Below are positions 13,967-26,800 of a stretch of DNA of 64,000 nt, one piece after another. Under the pieces are notes generated by a model. The model was not told the DNA's origin. It worked only from the letters and a program-made list of their open reading frames with translations, and searched no databases. The translations under genes were made by a program, and so were the position numbers. The stretch covers positions 14,198,001 through 14,262,000 of the forward strand of contig NC_135774.1 in NCBI RefSeq assembly GCF_028453695.1, read 5' to 3'. This stretch comes from Augochlora pura (taxonomy: Eukaryota; Arthropoda; Insecta; Hymenoptera; Halictidae). Numbering within the stretch: the stretch's first letter is position 1; each line of letters starts with the position of its first letter.

Positions 13967-16900
13967 AGCAGTCTAATCGTGACTATAGCCATTTGCAATG
14001 TGAACCAATGCTGTAATAGATTAATTCGACTGCACATATTGCACCAGACGTCAGAATGTATTTAGGACTGTTTAGGTATTGTCATGTAAACATCTCGCAG
14101 AACCATGGTTAATTTGCGGACTCCTCTTACTAAATGTACATAAAACAATATATTATTATTATTAATATTATTGTATTATTGTTACGAAGCTACGGCGATT
14201 CGACGACGGAAAACCCGAGCGAGCCAATAAATATTTCGCAGGTTACAGGGATGCTCTCCCGATTGTCCATTTATCGGTCCGAGTAAATGGGCAACCAGGT
14301 GTCGCGTTTACGTTGTAAATAAATTTAATATCGGCACGAATCGAAGTTAATTTCCATCCCTTACCGCTGTCGATTTCAATCAAACGAAAACAACAGGACA
14401 TTAAACCAGCAATTACCGAAACGCGCGAAAGTAAATTTATCGATCGTAAACGACAAACACGTGGAAATTATTCAAAGCAATGGTTTAATAATTCGAATAA
14501 CGCGCATCGCCGAACGGTCGGCGGCCGTTGTTTCCGACGCGGGCTGGTGAAAACGATTCCCGACCGGGAGGAACTTTCGAAACCATTTAGAAAAGAGAAG
14601 CACCCGACGACCGCGCCTCGATTCACCGTAGGGAATTCGCTTCTCTCGGCGCGCGATAAGCAGCCCCCGCGGACAATTAAACAATTCTTAATTATTCGAT
14701 GGAGATAACACGGTTACCGCTTGTTGTTCGCCGGCCATCCACCGGTTATCTGCCGAGACTAGGTGGTAATGCACGACGGTCATTTTTAACGGTTAACGAG
14801 ATCTTCTTCTTCTTCGCGGAGAAAGAAAAAAAGAAGCGCTGCGGGCGGAGACGGCGCGACGGTGAACGGGTCGGGAGGACGGGGAGCGGAAAAAGGAGAA
14901 GAGGACGGGAAATATTGTTTCGCAGACAGCTCCCTTGTTGTCCCGCGTCCGCGTGGCTAAAAAGAGGACGATAAGACCAGGGGGGGAACTCTCTTATCTC
15001 GCTTGATATGCGCCGCCGACGCTCGTAATGCCGGGCATTCGAGATGTTTCAAGAATTCCGCGCTGTGTTTCTACGGCGAAATTTTTTCGCGTTCCGCTAA
15101 CGAATGGTGCCCCGCCGGTAATGAAAAATAAATGCCCGCCAAGATAGCTGCGAGACGACTAACTCGCCGGTACCGAAACGAATTCATTAACCGGCGCCAA
15201 CTGCCGTACAGGTGTTCAACCATGACGCGAGCCGGCCAGGATTTGTTCTCTATGAATTTCCGGTTAACATCTGGCCTAGGGCCCGTTTCTTGTTTCCAGG
15301 ATCTTTCGAAGCGATTAGAGAAACTTGATTTGCAAAATAGTCGAAACGCTACCGGTGTATTAGCTTGGACAATTTTTCATCGTATTTTTAGATATGTTAT
15401 GCGACTTGAAAAGGGTTGGTAATGTCATAGATGGGATATTAGAGTGAGAAGATTTTGTTTAGTGATGGATAGAAGAGTGAAAGATTATTCTATGGTATGG
15501 AATAAATATTTAGTCGAATAAGAATTTATCTGGATGGATATCTATCCCAATGAAATTTTATTCGAGATGGAATACATATATCGAATAATTGATTCGAATA
15601 AATGGAATAAAAATAATATCAAATAATATTAATAATAATAGTAATAATACTCGTAATAATAAATTCTGATAATAATATAAATAGTAAATAGTATAAACTA
15701 TGTTTCCATGGTGTATCGATTTATTTCTCCCCCACCACACTTCGAAATTATCTGAGAAAAGAATTTTTCGAATTGCTCGAATAAAATACCCGACTAAAAA
15801 GAATTCATTAAAATGATTGACTCAGAGAATTGTTCGAAAAATCTGAATAATGCCTGCCTCCGTATCGGACGAGACAGGCACCATATAAAATACCCTGTCC
15901 CATATCCTGAAATCCCCACGTCGCGTTGCAATAAGAAACTTCGTAGAATTGATACGTCGAGGGTTCTGTCCTGATTGCAGCTTACCCAATTTCCGTAAGG
16001 GAACGGGGGATTAAGAGAGCCCCTGAGTCAAGGGGGCCACCGCAAGCGGATGACGAATGGATTCCGCGAGATATGAGAATTTAAGAAAAATTGCTCAATT
16101 TAAGGGCCGCCGGTTCGCAAAAAAGGGAGAACCGTGGCAAAGCGGCGGAGCCGAAGTTTCCGGCGGGCGTTAAACCGACAGAGCGCCGAAATCGCGCGGG
16201 GCGGGGGGTGAGGCGGAGAAGGGGCGTCCGGCGAGCGGCGGGGGCGCGGCGCATAATTTATGCGATCATAGATGTAATCGCATTTGAATATTCACAACTA
16301 TGCGCGTCGCCGGAGCCGGTAACTTTATAATTACCAACTAAATTACCTTTCCACCCGCGCCTCGACGTCCCACCGTCCTCCTTCCGAGCGATCTTTCCAC
16401 CCCTTTCGCTCGGTCGCCGCCACGTACGGGCCGACCCTCGGCAGCGCCGGAGACCCGCGAGGGGGTGGGGGGTGGGAATTTATTGAAAATTAAGTCCGAT
16501 TTTATCGCGCGGAAACTTTCCAATTTTCTACGGTTACTTTCGCGTTCTATTTCGACCGGCCGGCAGAAGAATTTGCGACGGCGCCGCGCGCGCCCCGAGA
16601 ACCCCCGGGCGCGCTTAATAAACGTCAACCCGCCCCTGATTATGCCTTCTTACCGCGCGATCCGGGACCTTTTTTTCCGGCGCACGGACCGGTGAAATCC
16701 TCCGCGATGTGTACAAAGTGCGGGCCCCGGCCGAACAATTTCTCAACAGCCGGCTGAAACTGCCGGAAAACCTACCGGCGAATGTTCTACCCGAATAAAT
16801 GACGATTTGTACCTGAATCGTGCACCTGTCTCGGTGGAACAAGTACTTGCGACTGGTGCCTTTCCATTTTACAAAAGGAAGCTGAAATTTCAGAAATTAT

Positions 16901-17900
16901 ATAGAAAATAATGTAGAAAAAGAGATCAACAGGACGTCGCTTTCTGCTCTGAAAAATCTATAATTTTCGTATTTAACAATGCATATGATTCATTATGTAT
17001 ATATTCATCCTGAAAAAGAAATTTCAATCTGAAAATTTCAATCTAAAATTAATTTCTAAGATTAATTTCTGCGCTGCAATTTCTATCAAAGCTTCGCTGT
17101 AATTAATAATTTCTAGATTTTGTTAACGGAAAAATCAAATTTCGTTTCAATTTAGAAGAAACGAAGTTCGTATTTAATAAATGAAAACTTCGTCAGTCGT
17201 TGTTACAGTGTAAAGGGTTAATTACTTTCCCTTGATTGGCCTCTCCGCTTTTCCTGTAATAATTATGAAATTACTTTGGTAAAACTGGGGGTGGACGAAA
17301 GATTGGTAAAAATACTGTTAAGAATTATTATCTATTTATTAATATTATGTCTTTATCTATTTATTTAACTCCAATTCTATTTACAGATAATACTATCTAC
17401 TCTATTTATATAAAAGGTATGTAAAAATAATGCTAAGTACTATTATTTATTTATATTACACATTTATACTAAATCTAATTACAAAACTATATCTCTACCT
17501 ATAAAAGAGTCAAACAAGGTTTACAGTTCACAGAACAGTCTTAAAATCACCATCACGAGTCCTTACTACAGGCTTTACTTCCCCGGACCGCAGCCACCCC
17601 ATAAAATCAGCGATAAATCTGGCAGACCTCGAATAATTAGCAGCCCCATTCTACTGACTCTGACAGCGGTGAAACCGGGAGGGGCTACGCTCGGCGTTAC
17701 GCTCTCCCAATTTTCTAAGCAAATGGAGTTCGGTCCGGAATCGGAAAGTTCCGCCGTCAGTATCAGGTCCGCATACCGAAGATCATTTTTCTGACGGTGG
17801 TTCGAGTGTAGGCCGAAGTCGATTTCGTTCTTCCCGGTTCCGGAAGTTTAACCGCGGCGCGGGGGCGTTGGCGCGAACCGAACGTGATGTATGGGAGGTG

Positions 17901-17912
17901 GAGCGAGAGAGA

Positions 17913-17943
<31 letters not shown>

Positions 17944-17963
17944 TGAGAGAGAGAAAGAGAGGG
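17901..17963 (+). repeat. (GA)n microsatellite
   Basis: Interrupted GA repeat with a pure core around 17921-17942. Confidence 0.92.
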
Positions 17964-18500
17964 AATGCGGAACGGGTGTACACAAAATACGTACTCCCTT
18001 AATGGAATACAAACTTCCGTTAACTATTGTAACGAAATTATCTGAAAACTGTCGACACCGGTGGAGAACCGGGTCGCGAGGCACGCTCCCGCGTGTTAAC
18101 ACGAAAGTAATGCACGTTTCGGTGCATTACGTGTTTTACCGGGTGCCATAAACGGTGGCCTGGATGCGGAATAGTTGAAACTCGTCCTGGGCCACAATGC
18201 GAAAGTACCGAAAATGGACGGGGATCGCCGGCGGTGGCACCGCTCCTCGCGCAACCCCCGTCGTAAAATCGAGCCACCCTTTCGGACGATCGCGGATGGC
18301 GAATCGATGAACGTTTCCAATTAATTTCCACCTTTAACGCTCGCTCCCCCCCCACCGTTATCGGAGAAATTTGTGTACATTTCGAAATATATGCCGAATG
18401 GGATTGCGCGCCTTTACCGGCCCGATAATGGCTACGCCGGAAGTGCCTAACTTCGGCGGAAAAAAACTCGGCGCCCCGCGCGCGGATCCGACACAATTAA

Positions 18501-18735
18501 CCCTTTGCGCTCGGAGCCATTTTAACTGTAAATCTGAAATAATTTTTCTGGCTCGTGGTATTTCCATATTATTTAACAAAATCAATTTTTACAAAATTTA
18601 TTCCTGTGGCTCCAGCCAACAGTTTTGCTACTTGATAATTTTTTAAATCTAAACCTTATTGTTACAAAAAATTATTCTGCAACGTAATAGAATAATTTTA
18701 GTGGTGCCTCAGTGTCACCACTCGAGTGCAAAGGG
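18501..18735. mobile_element. TTAA-flanked MITE, family A copy 1 (piggyBac-like)
   Basis: 235 bp flanked by TTAA at both sides (18497-18500 and 18736-18739). Left end CCCTTTGCGCTCG; right end, reversed, CCCTTTGCACTCGAG. No coding capacity. A TTAA target duplication with CCC-starting inverted ends is the hallmark of piggyBac elements. Confidence 0.85.
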
Positions 18736-20789
18736 TTAAAGCGAGAGATGTTTGATGGTACACTGCCGGGATCATTAATATATACGTCTAGTTACCGTCG
18801 TAATGGAAAAGTTTAGTGGGAACCCATTTTCATCGAAACGATGTAAATTTTCTATCGGACTTTGCCGGTGCCCGCGATGATTATTATTATTATTATTATT
18901 ATTATCATCCAACGGGAGAGGCAATATAAACTTTAGAACGTGTTTAACAGACAACATTTACTTCACCGCTATCGCAAACATCCTATTGCAAACCTTCGGG
19001 ATGCCAAACAATTTGGCAGCTGCAAACGATGCGCGGTTGTAACTTGTATAAAAATGCTGGCCGCGATTCATAAGTTTGTAGGATTTTTATGGAAATCGGT
19101 GGTGCTATGCTTTTGACGTTGTTGAAAAGCAATATGTTGACAGAAATGCTAAATTCGAATTTTCTAAGTCGAGGATAATAAATTTATTATAGAAACTTAT
19201 TAAGTATTATAGATTATTTATTATGTATACTTACAATTATATAAGATTATATGTTAATTTTAAACGATTTTTGCAATTAATTATCGTAAAAATGTCGAGT
19301 TTTCTGAATTCTTTTTAACAGTTGACATAGTATAACTATACTGTTCACGATAGTAATAAAGAATATGATGAACAATATTATAATAACAGCAAAATAAGTT
19401 ATTTTAATACTTGTAGTATAGAATTATATGTACAGTAATATTTAATACTGTAATATATGTATATTGCTCTACCATCTTGACACTCGGTATTTTTTTTTTA
19501 TCTCATCAGGAGCAACTAACATCTCGACATGGACTATAATTTAATTTTTGAATAACCTATTAATTATTAAACTTCCCTTCAGAGCGCATTATTTAACCCA
19601 GACCACAACTATAAATAACAGCAAACAGAATAAAAGGAATATTCAGACTTCTGCTCCGAAAATTGCATTTTGGTCAACTTTTAGTACGAAGCCGCCACCG
19701 TGCAATTTCGAAATCGTACCTACGTTGCGTCCAGCATCGTCCATAATTCGCGTCCGAAAAGAAACGCATCGATACACACGCAAAACGGCTGTACGATCCG
19801 CGCGCAGGTTAATTAAAACCTATCAGACGTCGTATAAGGAGAAAGGGATCGCGGGAACGGTCTGACAGTTTAATTAAAACCGTGGAAGAGTAGCAAGGAG
19901 CGGGCGTTAAATCGTCGGAACGGCGGCATAAGCGGAAGGAAGCCGTGAAATCCGTAGCACGGCGAGCGTCCCTTCGCCGGGCAACGGGTCCGGGGCGGAG
20001 AGCGTTGCTAAAGAGCATCGGCTACATCCCCGATTTCGCCGGCAATCCGAGAGATTCGGGTAAATAAGAGGGGCGGCCGCGCGCGCGGGTTTTATCCAGA
20101 ATTCGACGTGAGCGGAAGCGAAACGAGTCCCTTTTATCGACAGATATCCACCTAACCAGTGGCCGGCTTTCCCTCCCCTCCCCTCCGCGCAGCGCGAACT
20201 TTACGACGCCGTGCCACGGGACCACACCGGCCCCCCCTCTCTCTCTCTCTCTGTTTCAGCTTTTATCGGGCGGTCCTTCCGTCGCGTCGACGACCCCGTG
20301 TATTTATCCGCGGACAGTGCCGCGTGTAAGACCCTGAATTTATTTACAAGCGGCCGGGAGACTGCGAGGAGGCAAACAATGCGAGGAACTGCGAAATCCT
20401 CTTTACCTGTCCGCGTACACTTTGCCCATCAATTATACACCTGGAACTGATGCCGCTCGGTCACTCCGCTGGTAACTCGTTTCACGGAATCGAGCGTCGG
20501 GAGAGGGGTGGGGGGGGGGGGGGGAGATAAGGAGATTGACATTCGATAAGCAGAAGCGATAGGGGCTGCACCGCCCACGGGGATCCCTTGAAACAGGACT
20601 GAGCATTAAACGCGGCTGTGTATATTGTTTCGTAGCAGCGAGATGGTTGGCTTTAATTTTTTATTGGATTACTATTGTAATATGTGCTTTAATAGAAATA
20701 AAATGATTAGTAAAGCGAATAAGTAAAATAGCTGATAAAATAAATAAAGCTTTGAATCAAGCAAACGAAGGTACTAGTTAAATTTTAAT

Positions 20790-20965
20790 CTAAATTATTA
20801 AAATTATGATAATATTTTAAATTATTAAAATTATGATAACATTTTAAATTATTAAAATTATAATAATATTTGAAATTAAAATGGTATGATAATATTTTAA
20901 ATTGAAATGCTATGATAATATTTCAAATTGAAATGCTACGAAAATATTTCAAATTAAAAATGCTA
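20790..20965. repeat. AT-rich tandem repeat, unit about 27-29 bp
   Basis: AAATTATTAAAATTATGATA with AATATTTT repeats about six times with drift to AAATTGAAATGCTATGATAA in later units. Confidence 0.75.
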
Positions 20966-22739
20966 TGATAAGCATTACTTTTCCAAATAATAATTATTCA
21001 CTAGACAGATCACCTAAAGTTCACAACTTTGTATTCCAATGGCTTCTTAATCCTCGATTGCTGCACCAATTAAGCAACCCATTTTAATGAACATACCTAC
21101 AACTTGCCCATCAACTATAGAAATTATTAACAGATTATCTCAAAGAATTTCATTGCATTTCTACGTATCGCTCGGCCCAATATAGCACCCCGACGGCGAA
21201 GCAATCTCGTATTAGCGTTAAATCCGTGGTGCACACGTGCGCAACACGCGGCGCTGTCTCTCTCGCACCTGGTCTCCTCCCGTGTGTCCGACGTCGTTAT
21301 ATAAACGGTTATACCCGGTAATTGCAGAGTTGTTGTCCCGCAGGAACGGAAGGAGCTGGAACAAAGCGTGGGTGTTAATTAGCCGACGACGCCTGGATTA
21401 AAGGTGTCGCAGGAGGCTCGAGGACGCCGAGCGGAATCGTGTTCCGGCGCCGTTGGCATCGATAGAAAATTCGTGGCAACCTGCTCTGCAGACATTCACC
21501 TGCGATCGCAGCTACTACAACCACGGCCGGCTAATTCCGATACTTCAGAGTATAGTTTGGTTAATTCATCGTTACCAGTGCGTGGGTTTTTGCTCGACGC
21601 TTGTGCTCCGCTTTCATCGAAATAAAACAGCGAAATCTACTCTGCGGAAGTAGCCGGCAAATGGAAATCAATTTTCGCTTAATTCCTGTTTGTTGCGAAC
21701 GAAGCGGAGAATTTTTATGTCGCGTAAAGACCTGATGGCTTGTATATGGAAACGAGTCCGACTATTTGTTACAGAGAAAGGGGTGGAATTCACCCTTATG
21801 TTTATCACGAATAAAATAGTTTACGATAAAAATTCGGCGACTCGTCTATCTCGTCGTCGAGCGCGGCCATAAAATTTTCTCTATATCGGCGTTCTAATTT
21901 CTCGACGGAATTCGGATCTAATATGACAGGGGGGGGGGGGGGAATAAAATCGCGATAAAATCAAGCGTCGCATAAGCCCGGTGCCGTTTCGAAGCCTTCC
22001 ACGGTGCTCGGGTGGATTCGGGATGGCCTTCGCCGGCAGAAAGCCCGATCGGCAATAAAAGCGCTCTAAAATGTTTGTCGATGCAGTCGAAGCGGGGGGA
22101 GGGGGGCGGGGCGGGTCGGCGTCCCCCACCCCCCTCCGCCGTCACCGCGAGGCGAACGACATCCGGCTAAAATAGAGAAATTATTCCGAGCGATTTCTCG
22201 CGGGATTGACTACCCGCCGCGCCGTTGTAATTGAGATGCGAAATAATAGCTGGGATGCGGGATGCCTCGCGTTATATTCTCTCCAGATTCCGGGATGGTA
22301 ATCGGACGCTTTGCCGAGCAAACACGGTTGGAATTAATCGGGAGTTGCTTGGGGCATCGACGCCGGCGCTGCGGCTCAAACAGAGGGGCCCGGAATTAGT
22401 CTACGCGCAGATTTACTCTAATCGTTGCGCCGGGTGTTCAGCGCCAAGAAATCATCTATCCGCGCGCGCTGTTCGTTAAATCGGACCACGCGATTTGCCC
22501 GATGGCTCGCGTTGCCGGCTTTTAGAAACCTGCGAAACTCGGCCGGAATTTCTACTGGGTTGATGCAACCCCGAGTCAAAGCGTTTTGAAAATTCCGATA
22601 ACAGATTTAGGAACGAACTATTTCTCGCGTTTTACACAGGAACGAACGCTTTGCGCTTCTATAAGTATTTGTAATGTCATACAGTGGAAAGATTTAAAAT
22701 GTTTGATAATGTCAGTGTATTACATTCGAACTCGAATTT

Positions 22740-22960
22740 GTTAAGATTATTAATGACGTACCTTGCTGTACTTTAGCGCGTCAGGCTCGTGATGGAAATT
22801 TCTATTAATATCCTGATAAATATAATCGTTATTCCGTTCTTTTAAGTTGGAATAAAATTCTGCTCCCTTGTGATCAATATTTAATCGTTCTAGTAAACTT
22901 AGACATACAAAAAATATTTTCCTTTTTCTCCTAAGAAATAATTACAATCGAATGCATCAT
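22740..22960. mobile_element. Degenerate family B MITE copy
   Basis: Segments such as GCGTCAGGCTCGTGATGGAA, GGAATAAAATTCTGCTC and CCTTTTTCTCCTAAGAAATA line up in order with the intact family B copy at 51488-51731. The TTAA ends are no longer recognisable. Confidence 0.65.
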
Positions 22961-23486
22961 TTATATGACACCTGTTTCTGGTAACAACAAACTGTCTAAT
23001 AATAACAAAACAATGGCTAAAATAATTTAAAATTACTTGGGGAAGTATCTTCGACAACATAGGTCAAGATAAGGTCACCAACAGGTGCTCCCCCATTGTA
23101 AACACTTGCCAAACAATCCGATTTAATCGGGGCTACTCCGCCCCGATTGCATCGACAAAATCAAAGTCCGTGTAAACAATTCGCAGACTTTGCCTAAACG
23201 TTGGCCCACAACGTTACGAGGGGACAGCGATAGCATCAATCTTCATACAGCCAGGATCTCGTTGACATTATCCGCGTGAGCGACCCTCTCCGAGCGTCGA
23301 CGGCAGCACGGTGGGGACGCCGTGAGCCCCTCTACGGGTAAAAAGGAGCCTCGGCAGCTAATTGCCACACACTGTCCGATCACTTGTCACTCGGGATCGA
23401 ATAGTCACAGCGCGAGCTCGCTTCAAGGGATCTTTCTTTTCCAATCTCGTCGCGGAGACGAAGAAGTCCGTCTACGCTGACGAATT

Positions 23487-23582
23487 CGTGTAACAATATT
23501 ATTTCGAATTCGTGCAGCAATATTATTCCCAATTCGTGCAGCAATATTATTCCCAATTCGTGCAGCAATATTATTCGCATCC
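23487..23582 (+). repeat. 24-bp tandem repeat just upstream of the PC1/3 start codon
   Basis: Four units of CGTGCAGCAATATTATTCCC plus AATT start at 23487 (diverged), 23511, 23535 and 23559. The last copy ends about 20 bp before the ATG. As 24 is a multiple of three, the frame joined to the ATG stays open through the array, but it holds no earlier ATG. The array therefore lies in the 5' UTR or core promoter. Confidence 0.85.
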
Positions 23583-23603
23583 GTTAGAATCAAACGCGCC
23601 ACG

Positions 23604-23834
23604 ATGCCCACGTGGAAGCCGCGCGAAGACGCCTATCGTTGGTCAGTGAAGTGGATTCTTGTTCGCAGTGAATATTTCTGGCTGATCGTGTCCTGGATCC
23701 TCGCGAACGAGCTCGTGGCCATCGATACGAGGCGCGACAGCGATCGCCGTGAAGAATGGGTCGTCAGGCTCGAGGGTGGGCCTCGGATCTCCTCGCTCTT
23801 GGCCCTGCAATCTGGGTACAGGCATCTTGGACCG
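23604..23834 (+). CDS. PCSK1: PC1/3 exon 1: signal peptide and start of prodomain (aa 1-77)
   Basis: The frame opens at the only ATG after an in-frame stop at 23478, with A at -3. A long basic N-region is followed by a hydrophobic core at residues 24-33 (YFWLIVSWIL) and small residues at 34-39, as in a signal peptide. EEWVVRLEGG then SGYRHLGP match the start of convertase prodomains (human EWAAEIPGG and ELGYDLLGQ). It ends CCG|GTGAGT in phase 0 and joins exon 2 to read GYRHLGP-VLGFKDTYVW. It stands 19.7 kb from the other exons, so it would be easy to miss. A non-coding exon further upstream cannot be excluded. Confidence 0.85.
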
Positions 23835-26800
23835 GTGAGTGCTCCGATTCTGAAAGCAGAGAGTCGTGGTCTTGCTTGTTGAACGATCGCCTCGATCCGA
23901 AACGCCTCTCAAAGAGTCGAATTTCCTTGGGAAATTCACTGCATTCGTCGCCGAAATGCTGTCTTATTTTTAAGGGAAATGGGACGGCAATGNNNNNNNN
24001 NNNNNNNNNNNNNNNNNNNNNNNNNNNNNNNNNNNNNNNNNNNNNNNNNNNNNNNNNNNNNNNNNNNNNNNNNNNNNNNNNNNNNNNNNNNNGGCCACGG
24101 CGGTCCGCGGATTAAGGGGTCACTGAATTTCGAGATTTAGTGTCCCATTTGAATTTCCATAAAAAAAAACGCCGGCGGCTGTATGCGCAAGGCGAAAGAT
24201 CACGAGGGACACGTGGCTAATGATGCAGGCCGGCGTCCATAGCCCCCCCCCCCCCCCCTTACCGACGAAAAAAAAAGTTCTCGCTCTCGGTCAATTACAT
24301 CAGGGATCGGACAACGCACGGCGGGCACGGTACGGGGGCCACCGCTCGGACCGATTGGCTGAAACATCATCGCGCCGAGAAGAACCGAGGGGTTGCGAAT
24401 GGGACGCTCCCGCGGGGGAGGGAGGGCGACGGCGAGGGCGAGGTGAAAGCGGAGGGGGATTTTGATATCTTTTGGTCGACGGGCGTTTTCTCTCGCGCGA
24501 CTTGATCTCAAGGCGGAACTCGTTTTGCAAAGTGCACGAGCCGTGGAGAGATCCGGCCGATGTCTAAGGTGAATCCCGGGGGTTGGGAACGGGGGGGGGG
24601 GAAGGAGAGAATGGCTGGAACGAGCGATCAAATGGTTCGTGAGGCTTGCTTACCGAGATAATCTCTTTGCAGCGATCCGAGCGGCCCCGGAGGAAACGAT
24701 TTCGCCGCAGTTTTTCGACGGGGAACACTCACCCCCCGCTCCCCCCTCCCGCCCTCCCTCGGTACATTCAGCTCCCGGCCACGGATACCACCCTCCGAAT
24801 GCCTCAGATACGTTTACGGTCTCGCCCAGATTTACCGAGCCGAGCGCCCGAACGGACCGGCACGCCGGCCTTGGAAAAATCTACCTTGCGCGTTCAAAGG
24901 GCCGCGTGGGGGGGATGAGAAGAATTCGGGCGACGGCATTTCCGCCGGGCCACAAAGCGGAAACTTCGCCGGGGGAAATTGAGACGCGAACGTGATCTTC
25001 GAACTGCGATAAATTCCTCTGCGTCCTGTCGACACGCTCGTGAATTAGGCTACCTCGCGCCGTTCTCCATAGTTCTCGATCGCTCCCGTTGTTCTGGGAT
25101 CAGTTTTTCGGATGTAAAATTATTTTCTAATTATTCGATACGAGATACGAGATATTAGATACTACTTGTTGATTAACCCTTTGCTACGGGATTTCTTAGC
25201 GCGCGTTTAATTAATTCTGGCATAAGTGAGAAAATTTATATTTATTGTAGTTAATAGGGATAGTTAATATCTGTATTTACTTTTTACAGAGTTTTGCAGA
25301 GTTCTTTTTGCCATATAATGTAAAAGTTTCATTCTTTAAGCCTTTTTGTTCAGACGAATATTCGTGTGGAATAGGAATTTTATTCAGACTAAAAAGAATG
25401 AACTAGCATTCACACTTAACAAATTATTACCAAAAATCTACGTCAAGTGTCAGACTCGTTAAAGTATAGGAAGGGGTTAACCGTCCTTGAAAGTTTCAAC
25501 AGAATTTGATAGTACTTGTGTATAAAAATATTACAATACAATATTCCGAGTACTCGGAACATGGCCAAAAAAAAATTCGATGTCACGATTATTATAAAAA
25601 TAATAATAATAAAATAAAAATAAACCACCCACAATCATTTAAAAAAATACTGTTAAAACATAAGCTCGTATTTAAAAAATTATCTACATCCGTGACGGCT
25701 ATCTAGTAAACCTACTATGTCTGCATTTCCAAAAATCATACACCGTATACGCAAAGACGAATTAGGCGAACGGTTAAAACGTTCCCGCATCAATCGTAGA
25801 ATCGGCTCCGCGGTGGCCGTCAGGACAACGGCGAAAACAATGCAAAGGCTGCATCCGCGGCGGGAAAAAAAAAACGCAGCCCCGAGATGTTCGCCCGACG
25901 ATGTGAACAGCGTCGGAACGTTATGGTCGCAATTGCCGTAATCGCTTTGGTGCGTGCAGAAGTGACGCGTGTTTTCAGAACATCAGCCGGAGCATAGCGG
26001 GATCGAGCAGGCGCGGCATAATTACGCAGAACCGAAGTGGCTCTGCTTTTTCAACCGTTTTCACCTGGCCGTGCCCCCGTGCAGTCGAGAGCACCGTGGC
26101 TCCCGCGGCCGCGAAACTGCATTCCCCTGCAGCTGCAGCCGCCGACTCTCTGGCGCAGTTCCTACTAGCTGCACGGGAGAGTCTCGCGGCCGACCGCAAT
26201 CCGCGCTGCCGAGAGCGCGATTCCCCGGGACCTAAGCGAGCCCCGTATATTTCCCAGTCAGCTCGCCTAATTATTTCGCATAATTAAGCCCACGTGGCCG
26301 GACTGGAAGAGCGCCACCTTCCCAGCAGAGAATCTCGCGTTCTGTCGCGAGGACAGAGCGTCGAGGGTCGAGTGACCGTCGCATTAAACGACCATCACCT
26401 TTTTGCTTTTTGTAAAAGCTTATTGCATTTCAAATAAGTATAATAAAAGTCGGAAGGAATTTATTCAATTAACTCTTTAGGTTACTTATTTAGAGACTTG
26501 GTTTGGATTTAATAGAAAAGATCGTCATGAGTCTGACTACTTGTTCTGATGCAAAGAGTTAAGGGGTTGATTTGTTCAATGCTCGACACTGCTTATTATT
26601 TAAAGACTTTTTCGTTGTTAATAATCTCATTCATAATTTCAGGAAACGAAAGGATTTTCCTTTCCCCATTGTCTCCGTTCACCTTAATTCCCAAATTTCG
26701 AAGACAGGCGAATCAAATCTTGTTTCGATTTAATAAAAACGTCCGTCACGAGTCTGCCACCCTGTCACAGTACTCGTCGTCAAGGGGTTAACTTAATCAC

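Larger units (their letters stand above)
1..23477. other. No gene seen upstream of PC1/3
   Basis: Apart from the repeats listed separately, this holds AT-rich blocks alternating with GC-rich, CpG-rich blocks. Open frames are short, mostly overlap on both strands, and show no recognisable domain or splice-linked homology. AAAGGG followed by TTAA at about 19-28 and 17212-17221 looks like isolated right ends of TTAA MITEs. Distal regulatory DNA or non-coding 5' exons of PC1/3 may lie here but cannot be identified from sequence alone. Confidence 0.6.

Noticed and set aside
23330..23400. GGTAAAAAGG as a TATA box for PC1/3
   Set aside because: No well-placed initiator follows, and the transcription start is unknown.
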